From Metellina segmentata (taxonomy: Eukaryota > Arthropoda > Arachnida > Araneae > Tetragnathidae): a stretch of DNA of 64,000 nt. Positions 24,231-35,625 of the stretch are shown in pieces. Where the stretch lies: positions 57,693,573-57,757,572 of the forward strand of contig OX375873.1 in assembly GCA_947359465.1 (NCBI GenBank). Reading direction: 5' to 3'. How positions within the stretch are numbered: the stretch's first letter is position 1; the number at the start of each line of letters is the position of its first letter. The notes beneath the pieces were generated by a model. That model worked only from the letters and a program-made list of their open reading frames with translations, was not told the DNA's origin and made no database searches. The position numbers and the translations under genes are program-made.

Positions 24231-26849
24231 TACCGTGCACATTGTATATATTCTTGTGCACATTGCAAATAATCATAAATTTTTGCTCTACTTTAAATCT
24301 ATCTCATCCTAATTAGACATGTCTTGAAAAACAGATTTTTCCGTTTACATGGGAAGCGACAATTGCTTAATGACTCAGAATCGTAATGTGAATCAGGACT
24401 TTTCTTACACCATAAAAACTAATGAGGAGAACGGTTACAAGGTCAAAGGTAAAGAAATGATTACGCGTTTTTTTTTTATTCTAGTAGAAACATTTCCCTA
24501 GTTGTGGATTGATCAATATCGGCAAACCACATCGAAAGGTCAATCATAATGTATTTAAGATGCAAATGCGAGAAAAACAGAACCAAATAATTTGACGAAG
24601 AATTTTTTTTTCCTGTAAAGCAAATCATATGGCCTTATTATATATGTGTTGCCGTACAGTAAACATTAAGATATTACAACACTAAGCTAGTTGTATTAAG
24701 ACAAAAATATACTTGCGAAAAGTTCTTATTAGAAAATGTTTTTCAAGCTGCTTTTCACCGCTCAAATGCTACAAAAAAGGGAAATTTATCATAATTTTGA
24801 TGCATTAGAATTGGATTTTTAAAAAAATACTTAGCTCTAATTTGTATTCATTTTCTTAAGCATTCTTTAGATGGACCTTGTAACAGTACGAACGTATCGT
24901 ATATTTAGTATCGGTTTAACTAACAAAGAAATTCGCTCATAAACATATGTTAAGAAGCAGATATAAAACTGTGTTAAAAATAACTAGTTTCTAAAAGTTA
25001 GTCTTTTGAAAGCAGTCATAATTTGTTCTATGTGGCCTTTTTTGGAAATAATCCTAACATAATATTGTTAGCCCCAGATTACTATTATCAAATATTATTT
25101 ATCAGTTACGCTCTTTTAAAAAAATTTATAATGTGATGTATGGATATAGTATAAAATTTTTATTTTGCATATTTTACTTTATAGTACAAAATTTTGAATT
25201 AAGTTTTATAAATGTTGTGTTTTAAAACCTTTATTGAAATAGGTAGGTATTTTAATTAAAGTTACACTGAAGCGACACAACGAAGTGAAATAGGATACAT
25301 AAATAATAAGTTAAATAAAGTTGATGTTTTGAAGATTTACGTTCAATGCGAATGTTTGAAGACATGAAAAACAAAACAATGTTTAACTCTTAATGCATCA
25401 GGAAATAACTAAATTTGTTCTTATACAATAATTGTATCGCAACTACGGAATGACTGTCAAATAACCATTAAATAAAACTATAAACAATTTTTTTCTTACA
25501 ACTATTATTGCTATCAGAAATTTCTTTGCCAGATCATGATTTATTTGTAGTAAATGAAATGACACATAAATGGTCTGAAATTGATTTAAAAAAAATAGAA
25601 AGTATGATTTACACTGTAGAGGGGAAAATTTTATAGCAGCTATAACACGACCGTAAGTAATAAAGGATATTTGAATGACATTGATATGACAGTGAATGAA
25701 TAACGGTGTGAACAAAAGAAACCTCCACAGTAATAATAGCATAAATATTATACTGTACGGGACATCCCAAAATTATAGTGATCTCATTGTTGTCTTTTTT
25801 TTATTATCTTATTGAGCTTTGTACACCATTGTAGAAAACAATGTCAGATTTAATGCCAAGAAAAAGTTTCTTTTGTTTCTGTTCCTGTAGAAACAAATAT
25901 CACACCATAATTCTTTGCTTTTTATTATTTTGGTTATAAAGTATATTTCGCTCCTCCTTTTCATTCTTTACAAAATGTAAGAAAACTACTGGACAAGGAT
26001 TTCGTTCAATGTCTCCCTTAATACTCTAGAGTGAAAATTTCATCATTGAAAGTAATCCACTCCTAGAAGAATAGTGCCCCAACTTTAAAAAAAAAAACAG
26101 AATTTTTTAGTTAAGCTCAAAGGAAGATGCATGTATAATAAGACGTGTGAAGGTGGTGGTAGGTTACATTGCTATATATACTACTGCATTGAATGTTTAA
26201 TTTTGTTGTGATGGCTAAGTTAAACACAATACCCCCCTTAAGGTAGGATAATACCATAATTATAATATAATCTGTTCTCTACCATCGCATATAATTGCAT
26301 TAAATTGCTTTAGAATTTTCTAATGTAAAATAATCTGACTATCCCTCTCTGAGATGAAAGTTTGTATTTTTAGTTTCGGCAGTATTCTATTTATGGTGCG
26401 ATTGGTTATTGAAACGAATAGCTCATATTTGCTAGTTTACCGAATTCATATGTTGCATATGATTTTCTGATATTTGTTTGTGTTTTACAGAATTACTCAC
26501 TAACCATCAAAAAAGATTCAAGTCAAAATACGAAAGCCTAGCTATCTCCAATTTTCGTTTTTTAAAACATCTTTGTGTGTGTGCTATGGGTTCTGTCAAC
26601 AGTTAAATTATAATTCTAAAATACCTAAAACACATAACTTTGATAGACTGTTGGCCATCGAAAGTGCAAAACCATGAAACAAGCATTATTAGCCTTGAAA
26701 TTGGCTTGATACGTATAATTTGGAAAAATATGCAAATCATTAGCACTACTACTAGGTTTGAAATATTATAATTGTATTTACCCCTCTGTCCCTTTCTATA
26801 TAAAGATCAATTATGTTTCGTCAAAAAATATGTGAACCGTTGTAAGCGG
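24231..26849. other. AT-rich DNA with one arm fragment
   Basis: At 25239-25289 a short solo arm of the inverted-arm family is seen (AATAGGTAGGTATTTTAATT, then CACTGAAGCGACACAACG). Otherwise no gene. The 99-codon minus-strand ORF at 25443-25742 is a hydrophobic, AT-driven chance frame. Confidence 0.5.
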
Positions 26850-27226
26850 TTTCAGCAGCCACGTCACACCAACCAACAAGACAACATAATTCTTGAGCGC
26901 ATGGTTATCACAGATAATTCTGCAACATGGAGAAACTTAGCTCAGGAATTAAGGTGTGATGCTCAACAATTGTGTCAGTACTTACAATTCGACATTGTCT
27001 GCAGCATAGGAGAATTTTTTGATAAGTGTCACTTGTGTGGTACTGCAAATATTTTTTGACTACACACCACGTGCATCTGAGGCTGTGTGTAGAACGCCAC
27101 ATATGCACAAAAAAATGTCATGATATCGTCTTTTCAGACTAATCTAGATTAACTCTATAACATCACGATGGTCGCTTCAGAGGCTGGAGACGCCACACAG
27201 CACGACTCGCACAATGCATCGCCATA
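26850..27226 (+). pseudogene. Decayed Tc1-like transposase fragment
   Basis: The frame around 26850-26960 reads RHTNQQDNIILERMVITDNS then ATWRNLAQEL, typical of the second helix-turn-helix of Tc1 transposases. After a diverged stretch, about 27065-27226 reads HVHLRLCVERH, VFSD*SRLTL and HHDGRFRGWRRH. These match the conserved region around the first catalytic Asp (normally FSDESRF) and the HDGRxRVWR block. Stops and frame changes are present. The rest of the catalytic domain and the element ends are not found. It is more decayed than the other Tc1 copies here. Confidence 0.75.
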
Positions 27227-27229
27227 AGA

Positions 27230-28885
27230 TTTAAGTCCAAATAATCGCAAATTCAGTATTCCAAAGGAGTAATAAAGTTGCAATTATAAACTTATTCATG
27301 GGAACAAATTTGTAATTAGGTATGATGATTTAACTTATAATTTAGAAGTATACTTTTCTTTTTTCATTGCGCTATTTACTAAGTGGTTTTAAAAGTAGTT
27401 TACATACACATCCCATAAACACAAATTCACAATTTGATCGCTCAATCTCTTTAAAGATAATTTTTTCGATTTTATTTGATTATTTATAATAACATATTGA
27501 AATCGAAATAAGGAAAACTTTACCTGAGTTATATCGTTGTTTGCCCTAATCACCCTGCTTCATATATAAGAAGTAACAAAGGGATCAATACAATTTTGAA
27601 ACATTCAAAACTAAAATAAAATCTGTTTATAGTGACAGTCTATGAATTCCTTATAAATAAGATTAGCGAGGAGTGTTTCGATCATACGTTTGATATTCCA
27701 AAATAGTCATACTAATATAAAAGAGCAGTCTTCATTATTACCCCTAACCCTTGCATAACTATTTATAATATTTAACCTTAACGTTATAGGTAAAAGAAGT
27801 TAATCGTTAATAAATTGCTGGTGCAGTTTATTCCATTTAGGATATCGCGCTATAAAATACAAAATTATCCATCCCCAATAACACCGAGATCCTTGAAAAC
27901 GTGGCTCATTAAAAGTCCTTCAGTTACATCACATTATTATTACATAAGATGAATGTGTATCCCAATTGCTATCACACGAGCAGAAGATCCTTGTTTTGAC
28001 ACTAACTTCCAAAACAATTCTTACAATACAGATACATACTAATGCATATGTGTGTTTGATTCAAATCAAATCCTTACTTCAACGCCTTCTTATAAAACGT
28101 TCGTCTCCAAACGTATATTTAAACTCATAGCATTCCATGACAGGTATATATCCATAAGAATTCAACCCTTTAATCTTTCGATATAGTTCCTCCGCAAGTG
28201 CCAATTTAGAAGAACCAACGGACAATAGAATCCGCATTCCTTGATACGGATGTCAGAATTTTTTGCACCGATCCATCAAAAAACTTGATGAAATTAGTGT
28301 TCCCTTTTTTACCATTCTTTCACTCGCCTCCTAACCATGGGGAATGGTAATCTGAAATTTATAGACTGCCTTCAGAGCAAGGAGCTTGTATTTGTTACTC
28401 TTGTATCGTGTCTTGAAATCTTAGTTTCGTTCATATGAAAGTGAATGGGTTCAGTTAAACCTGAACGTACAATGCACCTGAAAAAATCATGCTAGAGATT
28501 TAAAGGAAAACCAGGTCGTATATGCTCAAACCAGAAATGGAAGACAAATTTAAGTATTGACTTGCGTTGAACAAGTTTTATTTGTTTTCCAAAAATTTTC
28601 AAAATATATTCCTTTAAAAGTTTAAAATAATAAATGAATATGCTTACAAAGCATTCGAAGTTGCAAAACTGTCAGGATAGTAGTCAATCTTTTTAATACA
28701 ATAAGTTATTAGGTGTAAATTATTGAATGACTATATAACAGTCTTCACACAAAAAAATACAGTTTTAACTGCATGAATGCCAGAATTCATAATTTACTCT
28801 TTTCTTCGATTTTAATATTTGAATTGATTTAGCTGTTTACAAGTTTTCTTGACAATCCGGCTACTTGCTAGAGAGCTTAGCACTA
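27230..28885. other. AT-rich DNA, no feature recognised
   Basis: No gene, RNA or repeat recognised. Confidence 0.5.
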
Positions 28886-28889
28886 CAGG

Positions 28890-29353
28890 TCACTCCTAGG
28901 ACAATTTTTCGATCGTGGAAGAGAAATCATCTTGCAATGGATTCCTTATCATTCTGCATTTCTGGAAACATAGCTGCAGATGTAAGGCATAACAGAAACT
29001 CATTCTAATTTCAATGACACCTCTTACAAATTAGCGATCTCAAATATTAAAACATTAAAGACCTTTATACATCCAACTTCAATGATCATATTAAAGGTAA
29101 ACGTTGGAAGTGCATTATGACAAGACTATTAGAGAGCAAAGGCAGTTGCCACGTTCAGGATGATTACTGGCCACAATTACCATTGCAGCCCACCTGTATA
29201 GTAATGGAATTAATTCTGGGCCGCCCCTTGCGCCCTCTTTGCATGGTCGCCATGAGTGTGGATTCCAACCATTTCCTTCACTGTAATGGCCTGTCGGACA
29301 AATCGTTTTTTTCTCGTTATTATTGGAAAGCAAAAGACTTGTCAAAACTGTAA
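28890..29353 (+). pseudogene. LINE RNase H and C-terminal relic
   Basis: Near 28908 the frame reads REIILQWIPYHSAF, then after a one-base shift GNIAADV. This matches the LINE RNase H signature (usually LQWIPSHxGIxGNExAD). About 60 codons later KRWKCIMTRLLES leads into a 78-codon ORF (29117-29353) ending in CMVAMSVDSNHFLHCNGLS and RYYWKAKDL. That resembles the Cys/His-containing tail of such LINEs (C...D.DHLLHC.ALS...RYWEAR). Frameshifts and stops show it is dead. The reverse transcriptase is not present in the window. LINEs with RNase H include the Jockey, I and R1 groups; I cannot say which. Confidence 0.7.
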
Positions 29354-30728
29354 TGATTTTTTCTTGTATTTTATGACTGATTATAAATGCGGTCTTTTTG
29401 TTTCAATATTCTTATATGTTATGCATGTATGAATTTTTCGGACCAACGATGTAATATCCCTTAGGGCACCACCACATTTGAAATAAAATAATCTTATCCT
29501 TTTCCGCAATAGGACTTTGGCGACACGGAAATATCTATGAGACAAGAAATTAGTTTTATCATCATGCATCTAATAAAAACATTTTTAAAGGACGTAAAAT
29601 GTCCCCAAGAGAGATGAATAAGCGTGGGTTTTCCCAAATGAAATTTAAGGCGATGCCTTTCTGAAATCGCTCCATTACTTCCATGGTCAACTCGAGGTCA
29701 AGGCTTTGCACAAAAATGCGTGTAGATCTTCCTAAAACGATGCTGATGAACTCATTCTTTGAGAATAAAAAGAGATAAAACAAACAACACACAACCCATC
29801 TTCAACTTTCTACGCGGTAAGGAAATAAGGAAATACAAAATTCTAAAAAGAACAGAGAAAATGGCAGGTAATTACGGGGAATTTTATGACTTCTTGGGCG
29901 ACACAATAAAGACGGGAACGATTTAAATAAGCGTTCCTTCTATTTTTGTATCAAGGACTTTGCACTTTATCATTTAGGCTAATTCAGTAATGGTAGTTAA
30001 GTATAACATCTCATTTTTTTTATAATTAACTTGACTATTTTTTTAGCTATAACAGTTTCAAATTATTTGGTGAACACTATATTGTTTAAAAAACATTCTT
30101 TAGTACTCCGTTAGTACACCGCGTCAATATAAATACGTTATTTACAGATCTTGTGAACATAACCAGATAACATTCTTAATTACGAGTATAATTTTCTTTA
30201 TATCTAAGCTCAAATTTACCATCAATTCAGTGAATAATTTCCTGAAAAGTTCCTAAAACTTTTACTGCTTAAGGTTGGATATTAAGGGAATATTCGAGAA
30301 ACAAAAATATCAAAAGCAGAACTGACGATGCAAAATATGATTACTATTTTTCACAGTAATATAGTATTCTGACTTAAATACCAACTAAAAAACTTATTTT
30401 AATGTGTCTAAATGTGACTTTTCATCATTTTTATCATGTAGAATTATTTTAAACATTTTTTTTGACACACGCATACGTATATCGTGAATTAAGATATTGT
30501 ATTTTTGCTTAACCCCTTGGGTACTGATTTATTTGAAAAAGTAGTTCAGATTATCGTTTGCACATTAGTAACTGTTATATTTTCGTATTATCGTCTGTAC
30601 ACTAGTTAATGTCATATTTCGCATAATTTCGTTTGATAAGAATAACAACAGTATGAGAGAGATCGCACTGCTTCTGATCTCCGCGTTCATTCCAAAAAAG
30701 AATGTCTGATAATGCAGCCGTGTAGATA
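29354..30728. other. AT-rich DNA; shared 34-mer and a small tandem repeat
   Basis: Positions 29491-29524 share 33 of 34 bases with 31280-31313 inside the Tc1 element. At about 30551-30625 a ~38-bp unit (TTATCGTxTGxACA...) is repeated twice with divergence. No gene recognised. Confidence 0.55.
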
Positions 30729-32278
30729 TACTGGTGTGCACAAATAAAGGACGAGACAGTTTTTCGAATGTAAGATCCGGCAGAAGTGTTCCACATCGAC
30801 CCAAATCATATCATAAGATCCCCAAGGTGTGATAATTTGGGACAAGTGTGTAAAACCATCCAAACAACGAATGAAAAGGATACAAGAGCACAAGTGAACA
30901 GAAGACAGAAACGTCTATGTGACAGGCGCCTGGCAAGAAAAATACAGTCTTTAGTAGGGGATATGATCACCCCTGACTGTGATACAGTATTTACAACGTC
31001 TATCCATGCTGAGTACGAGGTTGTCAAGGAGCTGTTGAGGCATCGCGGCCCATTTCTCTTGTAGTGCCAATAGCAGCTGCGTAATTGTTGCTGGTGGCTG
31101 GTAACGTGCTGCCAAGGGTCTCTCGAGAAGGTCCCACACATGTTCTATAGGATTTAGATCCGAGGACCTTGCAGGCCAATCCATGCGTCGAATACCCTCA
31201 CTCTCCAAGAGCTCTGAGACAGCCACTGAAAGATGAGGTGTAGCGTTGTCGTCCAAGAAGAGGAAGTCCTTTTAACAGAATCTTATTCTTTTCCGCAATA
31301 GGACTTTGGCGACTATCACATTTGAGGCATGGAACCTCGGTACAATAGCAGAGGCCAGTGACTGAACCTCCTTGGAAGATGGAGGTCTGTAACGCTACTA
31401 AGCAGTATACCTCTCCAAACGAGAACTCCGGCAATTCGATTACGGTCCTCTTCGATGATGTTGTAGGGGTGATTGCGTGTTCCCTTTATTCTCCAGATGT
31501 GTATACGTCCAGTATCGCTCGTCAGATTAAATCGGCTCGCATCCGTAGAGAACACTTGGCCCCATTCTTGTTGTGTCCAGTTCTTGTGTTCCCGGCACCA
31601 CAGAAACCGGGGTCTCCGATGAGCAGGCGTTAATGGCACACACCGGACTGGTCATCGTGCCAATAGACCACGTTTGTCCAGTTTCTTGGACACGGTAAAA
31701 CGGGATATAGGACGTCCAGTTGTATGTTGTATGTGCCTTGCGATTTCTCCCACTGTCTGCCGTCTGTTTCTTGTCACCGGTAGAACAATATACCGGTAGT
31801 TCGCCGTCGTTGTTGCTCGTGGACGACCACTGCTGAACGCTCGGATAGCTCTTTCTGTCGTTTGAAATGCTCTCCAGGCTCGTGAAACGATGCTGGGAGC
31901 AATTCGGAACTACTCCGCCATACTGTCCCAATTTAAGTTCCAACTTGTTTCAACTTCCCAATGACGCGACCTTGGGTAAAGTCATCCCAGATGACGTCTC
32001 CTAGATTGCCTACTGGCCATATCACGATAGCACAGCAACTCGACGTTCTTGAAATTACTGTATACAGTGCAATAGCTTTCCCCGAATTGACGCTCGTACA
32101 CTACCGTGAGCTTTTTTCCTTCCGACACTCCTTTCTCTACGTCATGTGCCATATATGCGCATGCCCTAATGTACCAGTCCCTAGTGTATCTTCTGATTGG
32201 TCTTTCGGTCCATTATGTTGCCTCTTTCCACTTTTATGCTAATTTGTCCACTTCGTCCTTAATTTTTGCACATCAGTG
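30729..32278 (-). mobile_element. Full-length Tc1-like transposon
   Basis: A 1550-bp element. The left end starts TACTGGTGTGCACAAATAAA (30729). The right end on the other strand starts CACTGATGTGCAAAAATTAA (ending 32278). Both continue AAGGACGA. TA flanks both ends (30727-30728 and 32279-32280). The length and the central minus-strand transposase are normal for Tc1-like elements. About 350 bp separates the transposase start from the right end and about 220 bp separates its stop from the left end. Confidence 0.9.
30951..31921 (-). pseudogene. Tc1-like transposase, disrupted
   Basis: Reading starts at the ATG at 31921-31919 (MAE, then an in-frame stop, FRIAPSIVSRAWRAFQ). It continues through the helix-turn-helix region (SSGRPRATTTANYRYIV, TVGEIARHIQHTTGRPIS), another stop and PLTPAHRRPRFLWCREH. 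The first catalytic Asp is in VFSTDASRFN, where the usual Glu after Asp is Ala. The block RIHIWR follows, then a break containing a 34-bp foreign-looking stretch at 31280-31313. The C-terminal ORF (30951-31256) has DDNATPHLS (second Asp) and SSDLNPIEHVWDLLE (Glu). Stops plus this disruption make it inactive. Confidence 0.9.
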
Positions 32279-32614
32279 TATTTCTATGTCTTGAATCAGA
32301 ATAAATAAAGTGTATTTTTGTACAGAACGATTGAATAAGTTGATTCAAGGAGAGTCTTGCAACTCCAATCACTCTTGACATGAACAAGAATGTACATGTT
32401 TAATTTTGCCGTAGTTTGAAGGACGAATTAGACTCGTCATCCGTAACTTAGGTAAAACAAGTGCATGACAAGTCTCAGTAGTCAAATCTACCCAAAGGCT
32501 TAAAAAAGATTTTGACAGCAACTTAAGGAATAATCTTTGTTGCGTTCTATCATGAAAAATGCTCTTTACTCATTAGTCATTACTCTTTACTACTTAACTC
32601 ATTATTTATCATCA
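32279..32614. other. Spacer, no feature recognised
   Basis: AT-rich DNA between the Tc1 element and the next SINE-like element. Confidence 0.5.
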
Positions 32615-32930
32615 TAAAACTGTGGTAGTACTGTTGGAAGAGGAATGAATTCGAAACCGAAAGGTTGAGAGTTCGAAACTCGATCCATCCAAAGACCGTC
32701 GTATATATGGGGCTGGTGCACATTAAAACTTTCGTGGTCTCAAATGTACTTCCATTAGGATGGTGTGGAAATTAGAACAGCGGGATGCCAGCTCAAGTGC
32801 TGGCCTCATCTATTGACCTTGGTTCAAAATTACTATTGTCCTCGCATCTTTCTCTTCGGGATTGATCTCGGATCATCGTCAATAACCTTTTATATTACTC
32901 CAGTGTGACGTTATTTCAACTACCTATCTG
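32615..32930 (+). mobile_element. Inverted-arm/SINE-like element, left arm missing
   Basis: It contains GGTTGAGAGTTCGAAACTC, the best Pol III B-box look-alike of this family, preceded by TGGTAGTACTGTTGG, which could be a degenerate A box. Then come CCAAAGACCGTCGT, GGGGCTGGTGCACATTAAAA and GTGGTCTCAAATG. The right arm (32835-32930) reads on the minus strand AGATAGGTAGTTGAAATAAC, CACACTGGAGTAATA, TTGACGATGATCCGAGATCA and GGGAAAGAT-like words. This is the reverse complement of the family's left arm. Confidence 0.7.
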
Positions 32931-33029
32931 TGTATTCCGGGCACATTGTTCTGAGGCCGTTTACCTGGTATAGTGCTCATAGCGTTTGTCAGTAGCCTAG
33001 TAGGTTTCGGATTTGAATGAGTTTGTAGG

Positions 33030-33115
33030 TGCAGCGGAACCTCATTATAACGGACTAATAAAGACTGAAGGTTATCCGTTTTCATGAAAGTCCGGTTTAT
33101 AAAAAATAATTCTTA
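33030..33115 (+). repeat. Possible pogo/Tigger-like transposon end
   Basis: GTGCAGCGGAACCTCATTAT followed by AACGGAC, then GGTTATCCGTTTTCATGAAA and GTCCGG, resembles the ends of pogo/Tigger-type elements (CAGxGGAACCTC...). No matching opposite end or transposase was found. Recognition rests on family memory only. Confidence 0.3.
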
Positions 33116-33534
33116 TAGAGCTGTAATGCAACTGGATGTACATCAATGAAAGTACAGTAGTTAGCTATAAAAAGTGATTATTATACATCAAATAAAAAAT
33201 AGCCATTAACATCGGTTGAATTGAAAAAGATGTTTTAGTATACACTGTAGTAATCTTTAGAACACGAAGGTTGTTGATTGCTTTTGTTGGTTGTTTTTTG
33301 CTTACGTTCATTGATTTGAAAAAATAATTTATTTTCTTCGGGGTTTGTTTCTGCTTATTTCTTCAGTTAATAACTGACGGAGGTGCCGTAAGTAAGTTTA
33401 TAATATGCTAACATATTTTAATTTGTCGATTGTTCAACATATTGAAGAAAAAACTTTAAATGGTCTTTCACATCTCTCACTGTTTGTTAGTTGACGTTCA
33501 TTATAATAGGGTGCGTTATGATGAGGTTCAATTG

Positions 33535-34336
33535 GGTACAGCTACACTCTACGTTTATGAGCGGTAGCAACGGCCTTGGCGATTTTTTAAGCGAACTTCT
33601 AAAGTTGTCAAAGAATTATTTCAAAACTCTTTTTTTTTCTTTCAAAAATATTTTTCTTTTTACCACGGAAAATGAAAATTTTGAAAACTCATTTGAGAAC
33701 GTTTAAAAAGTATATTTTTTTAAATCTTTCGCAAAAAGTAGTAAGTTTAAACACATTTCAGAACACATTTGTGAATCAGCAGAAAAACTAAGCTGCAAAT
33801 GTTGGGTAAGAATACCCTGAAACTTATCAATTACACTAAATACAGTAGGCTGTTTGAAAATAAAAATATTTTTAAAAGAAAAAAAGCAAGAAATAATAAA
33901 ACCTGATACATTAGAACTGTTCCGAGAAAAAAAATTACTAAACCAGAATATTCCTGTGCAGTGAAAAAAATTATAATAAAATAAAAATTCCACAACTGTG
34001 GAAATACAAATAAATAAACAAATGGTATCAAAGAAAAAAACTTAAAAGGACCAATGCAATCAAAGGATATTTTAAAACCAAAACAAACAATGGAAGCAAA
34101 GAAAAAATTTCAAACGAATCAATGAAATCAAACGACTTAAACAGATTTTGGAAGAACTTTCTATAATATTCAAAATAAAAATTGAAAGTTACCGTTTTCC
34201 TAGGTTGCCATAAAAACCACAATAACCGTAAAAACATATGGGTTGACCTAATATGTCCTAACTCGCTTCTAGAAGTACGCGAATAAAATCGCCAAGACCG
34301 TTGCCACCGCTCATAAACGTAGAGTGTAGCTGTACC
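33535..34336. repeat. Inverted repeat: 70-bp arms around 661 bp
   Basis: The left arm at 33535-33604 starts GGTACAGCTACACTCTACGT. It recurs in reverse complement at 34266-34336 with about seven mismatches. The spacer is AT-rich and shows no homology I can name. Both arms are open in the same reading frame (VQLHSTFMSG...), but no family is recognised. The right arm ends 21 bp before a Tc1 deletion derivative. Confidence 0.85.
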
Positions 34337-34357
34337 GTTCAGTTGTACATGTATATA

Positions 34358-34920
34358 CACTATATGGACAAAAGTATTTGGACACTGCAGAAATTTGTAG
34401 GTCCATCTTAGGGTAGGGTTGTTTTCCTGGTTATTAGGACTCGGCCCTTCGCTGTATGCACCAGGTACCATGAACGCTGACGTGTACCTCGATGTTCTGG
34501 ATGATTCGGCCTTTCCAAACCTTTAGTAATACTACGGCGATGATGGTTGTTTCTTCTAACAGGATCAAACTTCATTTCCTACTGCAAATCGTGTAGTGGA
34601 CTGGTTTCCTGTAAATGAGGTGAATTTGCTTGACTGGCTTGTTTAGAGTCCTCTCAATCCGTTCGTGCATTTGTGGGACAAACTGGAGCGATGAGTACGA
34701 CACCGCCACGCACGCCTGTCTTTCCAACAATATCTTCTCACAACCTTAGATTCATTGTGATCTATTCCTGTCCAGACTTACAGAAAACATGTGTAAAGTA
34801 TGCCTCGACGTGTTGCAGCTGTAATACAAGCAAAAGGAGGGCTTACCCGTTACTAAATAGAATAATAAAGCACTTTTTCTGAGAAACATGCAGTGTCCAA
34901 ATACTTTTGTCCATATAAAG
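34358..34920 (+). mobile_element. Tc1 deletion derivative, family B
   Basis: A 563-bp element. Its ends read CACTATATGGACAAAAGTAT (left) and, on the other strand, CTTTATATGGACAAAAGTAT (right), both continuing TTGGACACTGCA. TA duplications lie at 34356-34357 and 34921-34922. The interior carries transposase remnants in several frames: GGTTGTTTTCC (the GCF of VWGCF), a relic of QQDNAP at about 34559, and HLWDKLER near 34668. As in family A, the left repeat joins the gene at VWGCF and the N-terminal half is gone. The ends differ from family A, so this is a separate family. Confidence 0.88.
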
Positions 34921-34922
34921 TA

Positions 34923-35208
34923 GTTAATTGTCCTTCTAGAAGTAAATTCGGCTGCACACGGAGTTCTTCCTTACAACCAGTCACGAGTTCGTTCCTTGCA
35001 GGGCCGAAGTGGTCAGTGGGTGGCATTAAAAAACATAGTACTCGTATTAGTACTTACGCACAAAACCTAATCTTATTAGTTCAATAGGAGTCCAGCTATA
35101 TAAAAACTAAAATTTCCAGGTAATAGAAATAAGTTATAGATTCAATAACAAAAGTCTAATTATATACTATTGTAAAATACCTTCAAATCTCTTTATGTTA
35201 CAACTTTA
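34923..35208. other. Spacer, no feature recognised
   Basis: No recognisable gene or repeat. Confidence 0.5.
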
Positions 35209-35625
35209 GATAGGAAGGTAGTTGAATTAACGTAGCACTTAAGCGACACAATGGTCTATTGGTAACGATACGAGTCAATTCCAAAGGGAAAGACGCAAGG
35301 ACACCTCCCAATTTTGTGCCATTGTAAGATGACGAGGTCAGCACCTGAACTCGGAACACACGGAGTTACATCCGTAGGGGTGAAAGCTCAAATCCAACTA
35401 AAAACCGTTATGTACCAAGGGCCTGTTGAACGTTATATCTGTCGTGGCCTATAATGTCCTCACGGCGTGGTGCGGAAGTTTGGAGAGTGGGGTGCCAGTT
35501 CAAGTGTGACCTCGTCCACTGACCATGGTTCAGAATTACATGGTATTGTCCTCGTATCTTTCATTCGGTCAATAGCCCATTGTATTGCTCCAGTGCGACG
35601 TTAATTAAATATATACCTATCTATC
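35209..35625 (+). mobile_element. Complete inverted-arm/SINE-like element (417 bp)
   Basis: The left arm (35209-35300) has TAGGAAGGTAGTTGAATTAA, CGTAGCACTTAAGCGACACA, ATGGTCTATTGG and GGGAAAGACGCAAGGACA. The right arm (35544-35625), read on the minus strand, has ATAGATAGGTATATATTTAA, TTAACGTCGCACTGGAGCAA, TACAATGGGCTATTG and GAAAGATACGAGGACAA. The arms are therefore diverged inverted repeats of about 80-90 bp. Between them are a B-box-like GGTGAAAGCTCAAATCC, CAACTAAAAACCGTTATG, GAACGTTATATCTGTCGTGG and GGGGTGCCAGTTCAAGTGTG, shared with the copies at 23965 and 32615 and partly with the SINE at 7591. Bases just outside are TA on both sides, compatible with but not proving a TA duplication. Confidence 0.75.

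Noticed and set aside
30786..31141. Plus- and minus-strand ORFs around 30.8-31.1 kb
   Set aside because: They are shadow frames over the Tc1 C-terminal region and terminal sequence.
31527..31943. 138-codon minus-strand ORF as a separate protein
   Set aside because: It is an alternative frame over the N-terminal half of the Tc1 transposase pseudogene.
34028..34471. 147-codon minus-strand ORF
   Set aside because: It runs through the end of a Tc1 derivative, the right arm of the inverted repeat and AT-rich spacer, and its hydrophobic tail reflects T-rich DNA. It has no domain.
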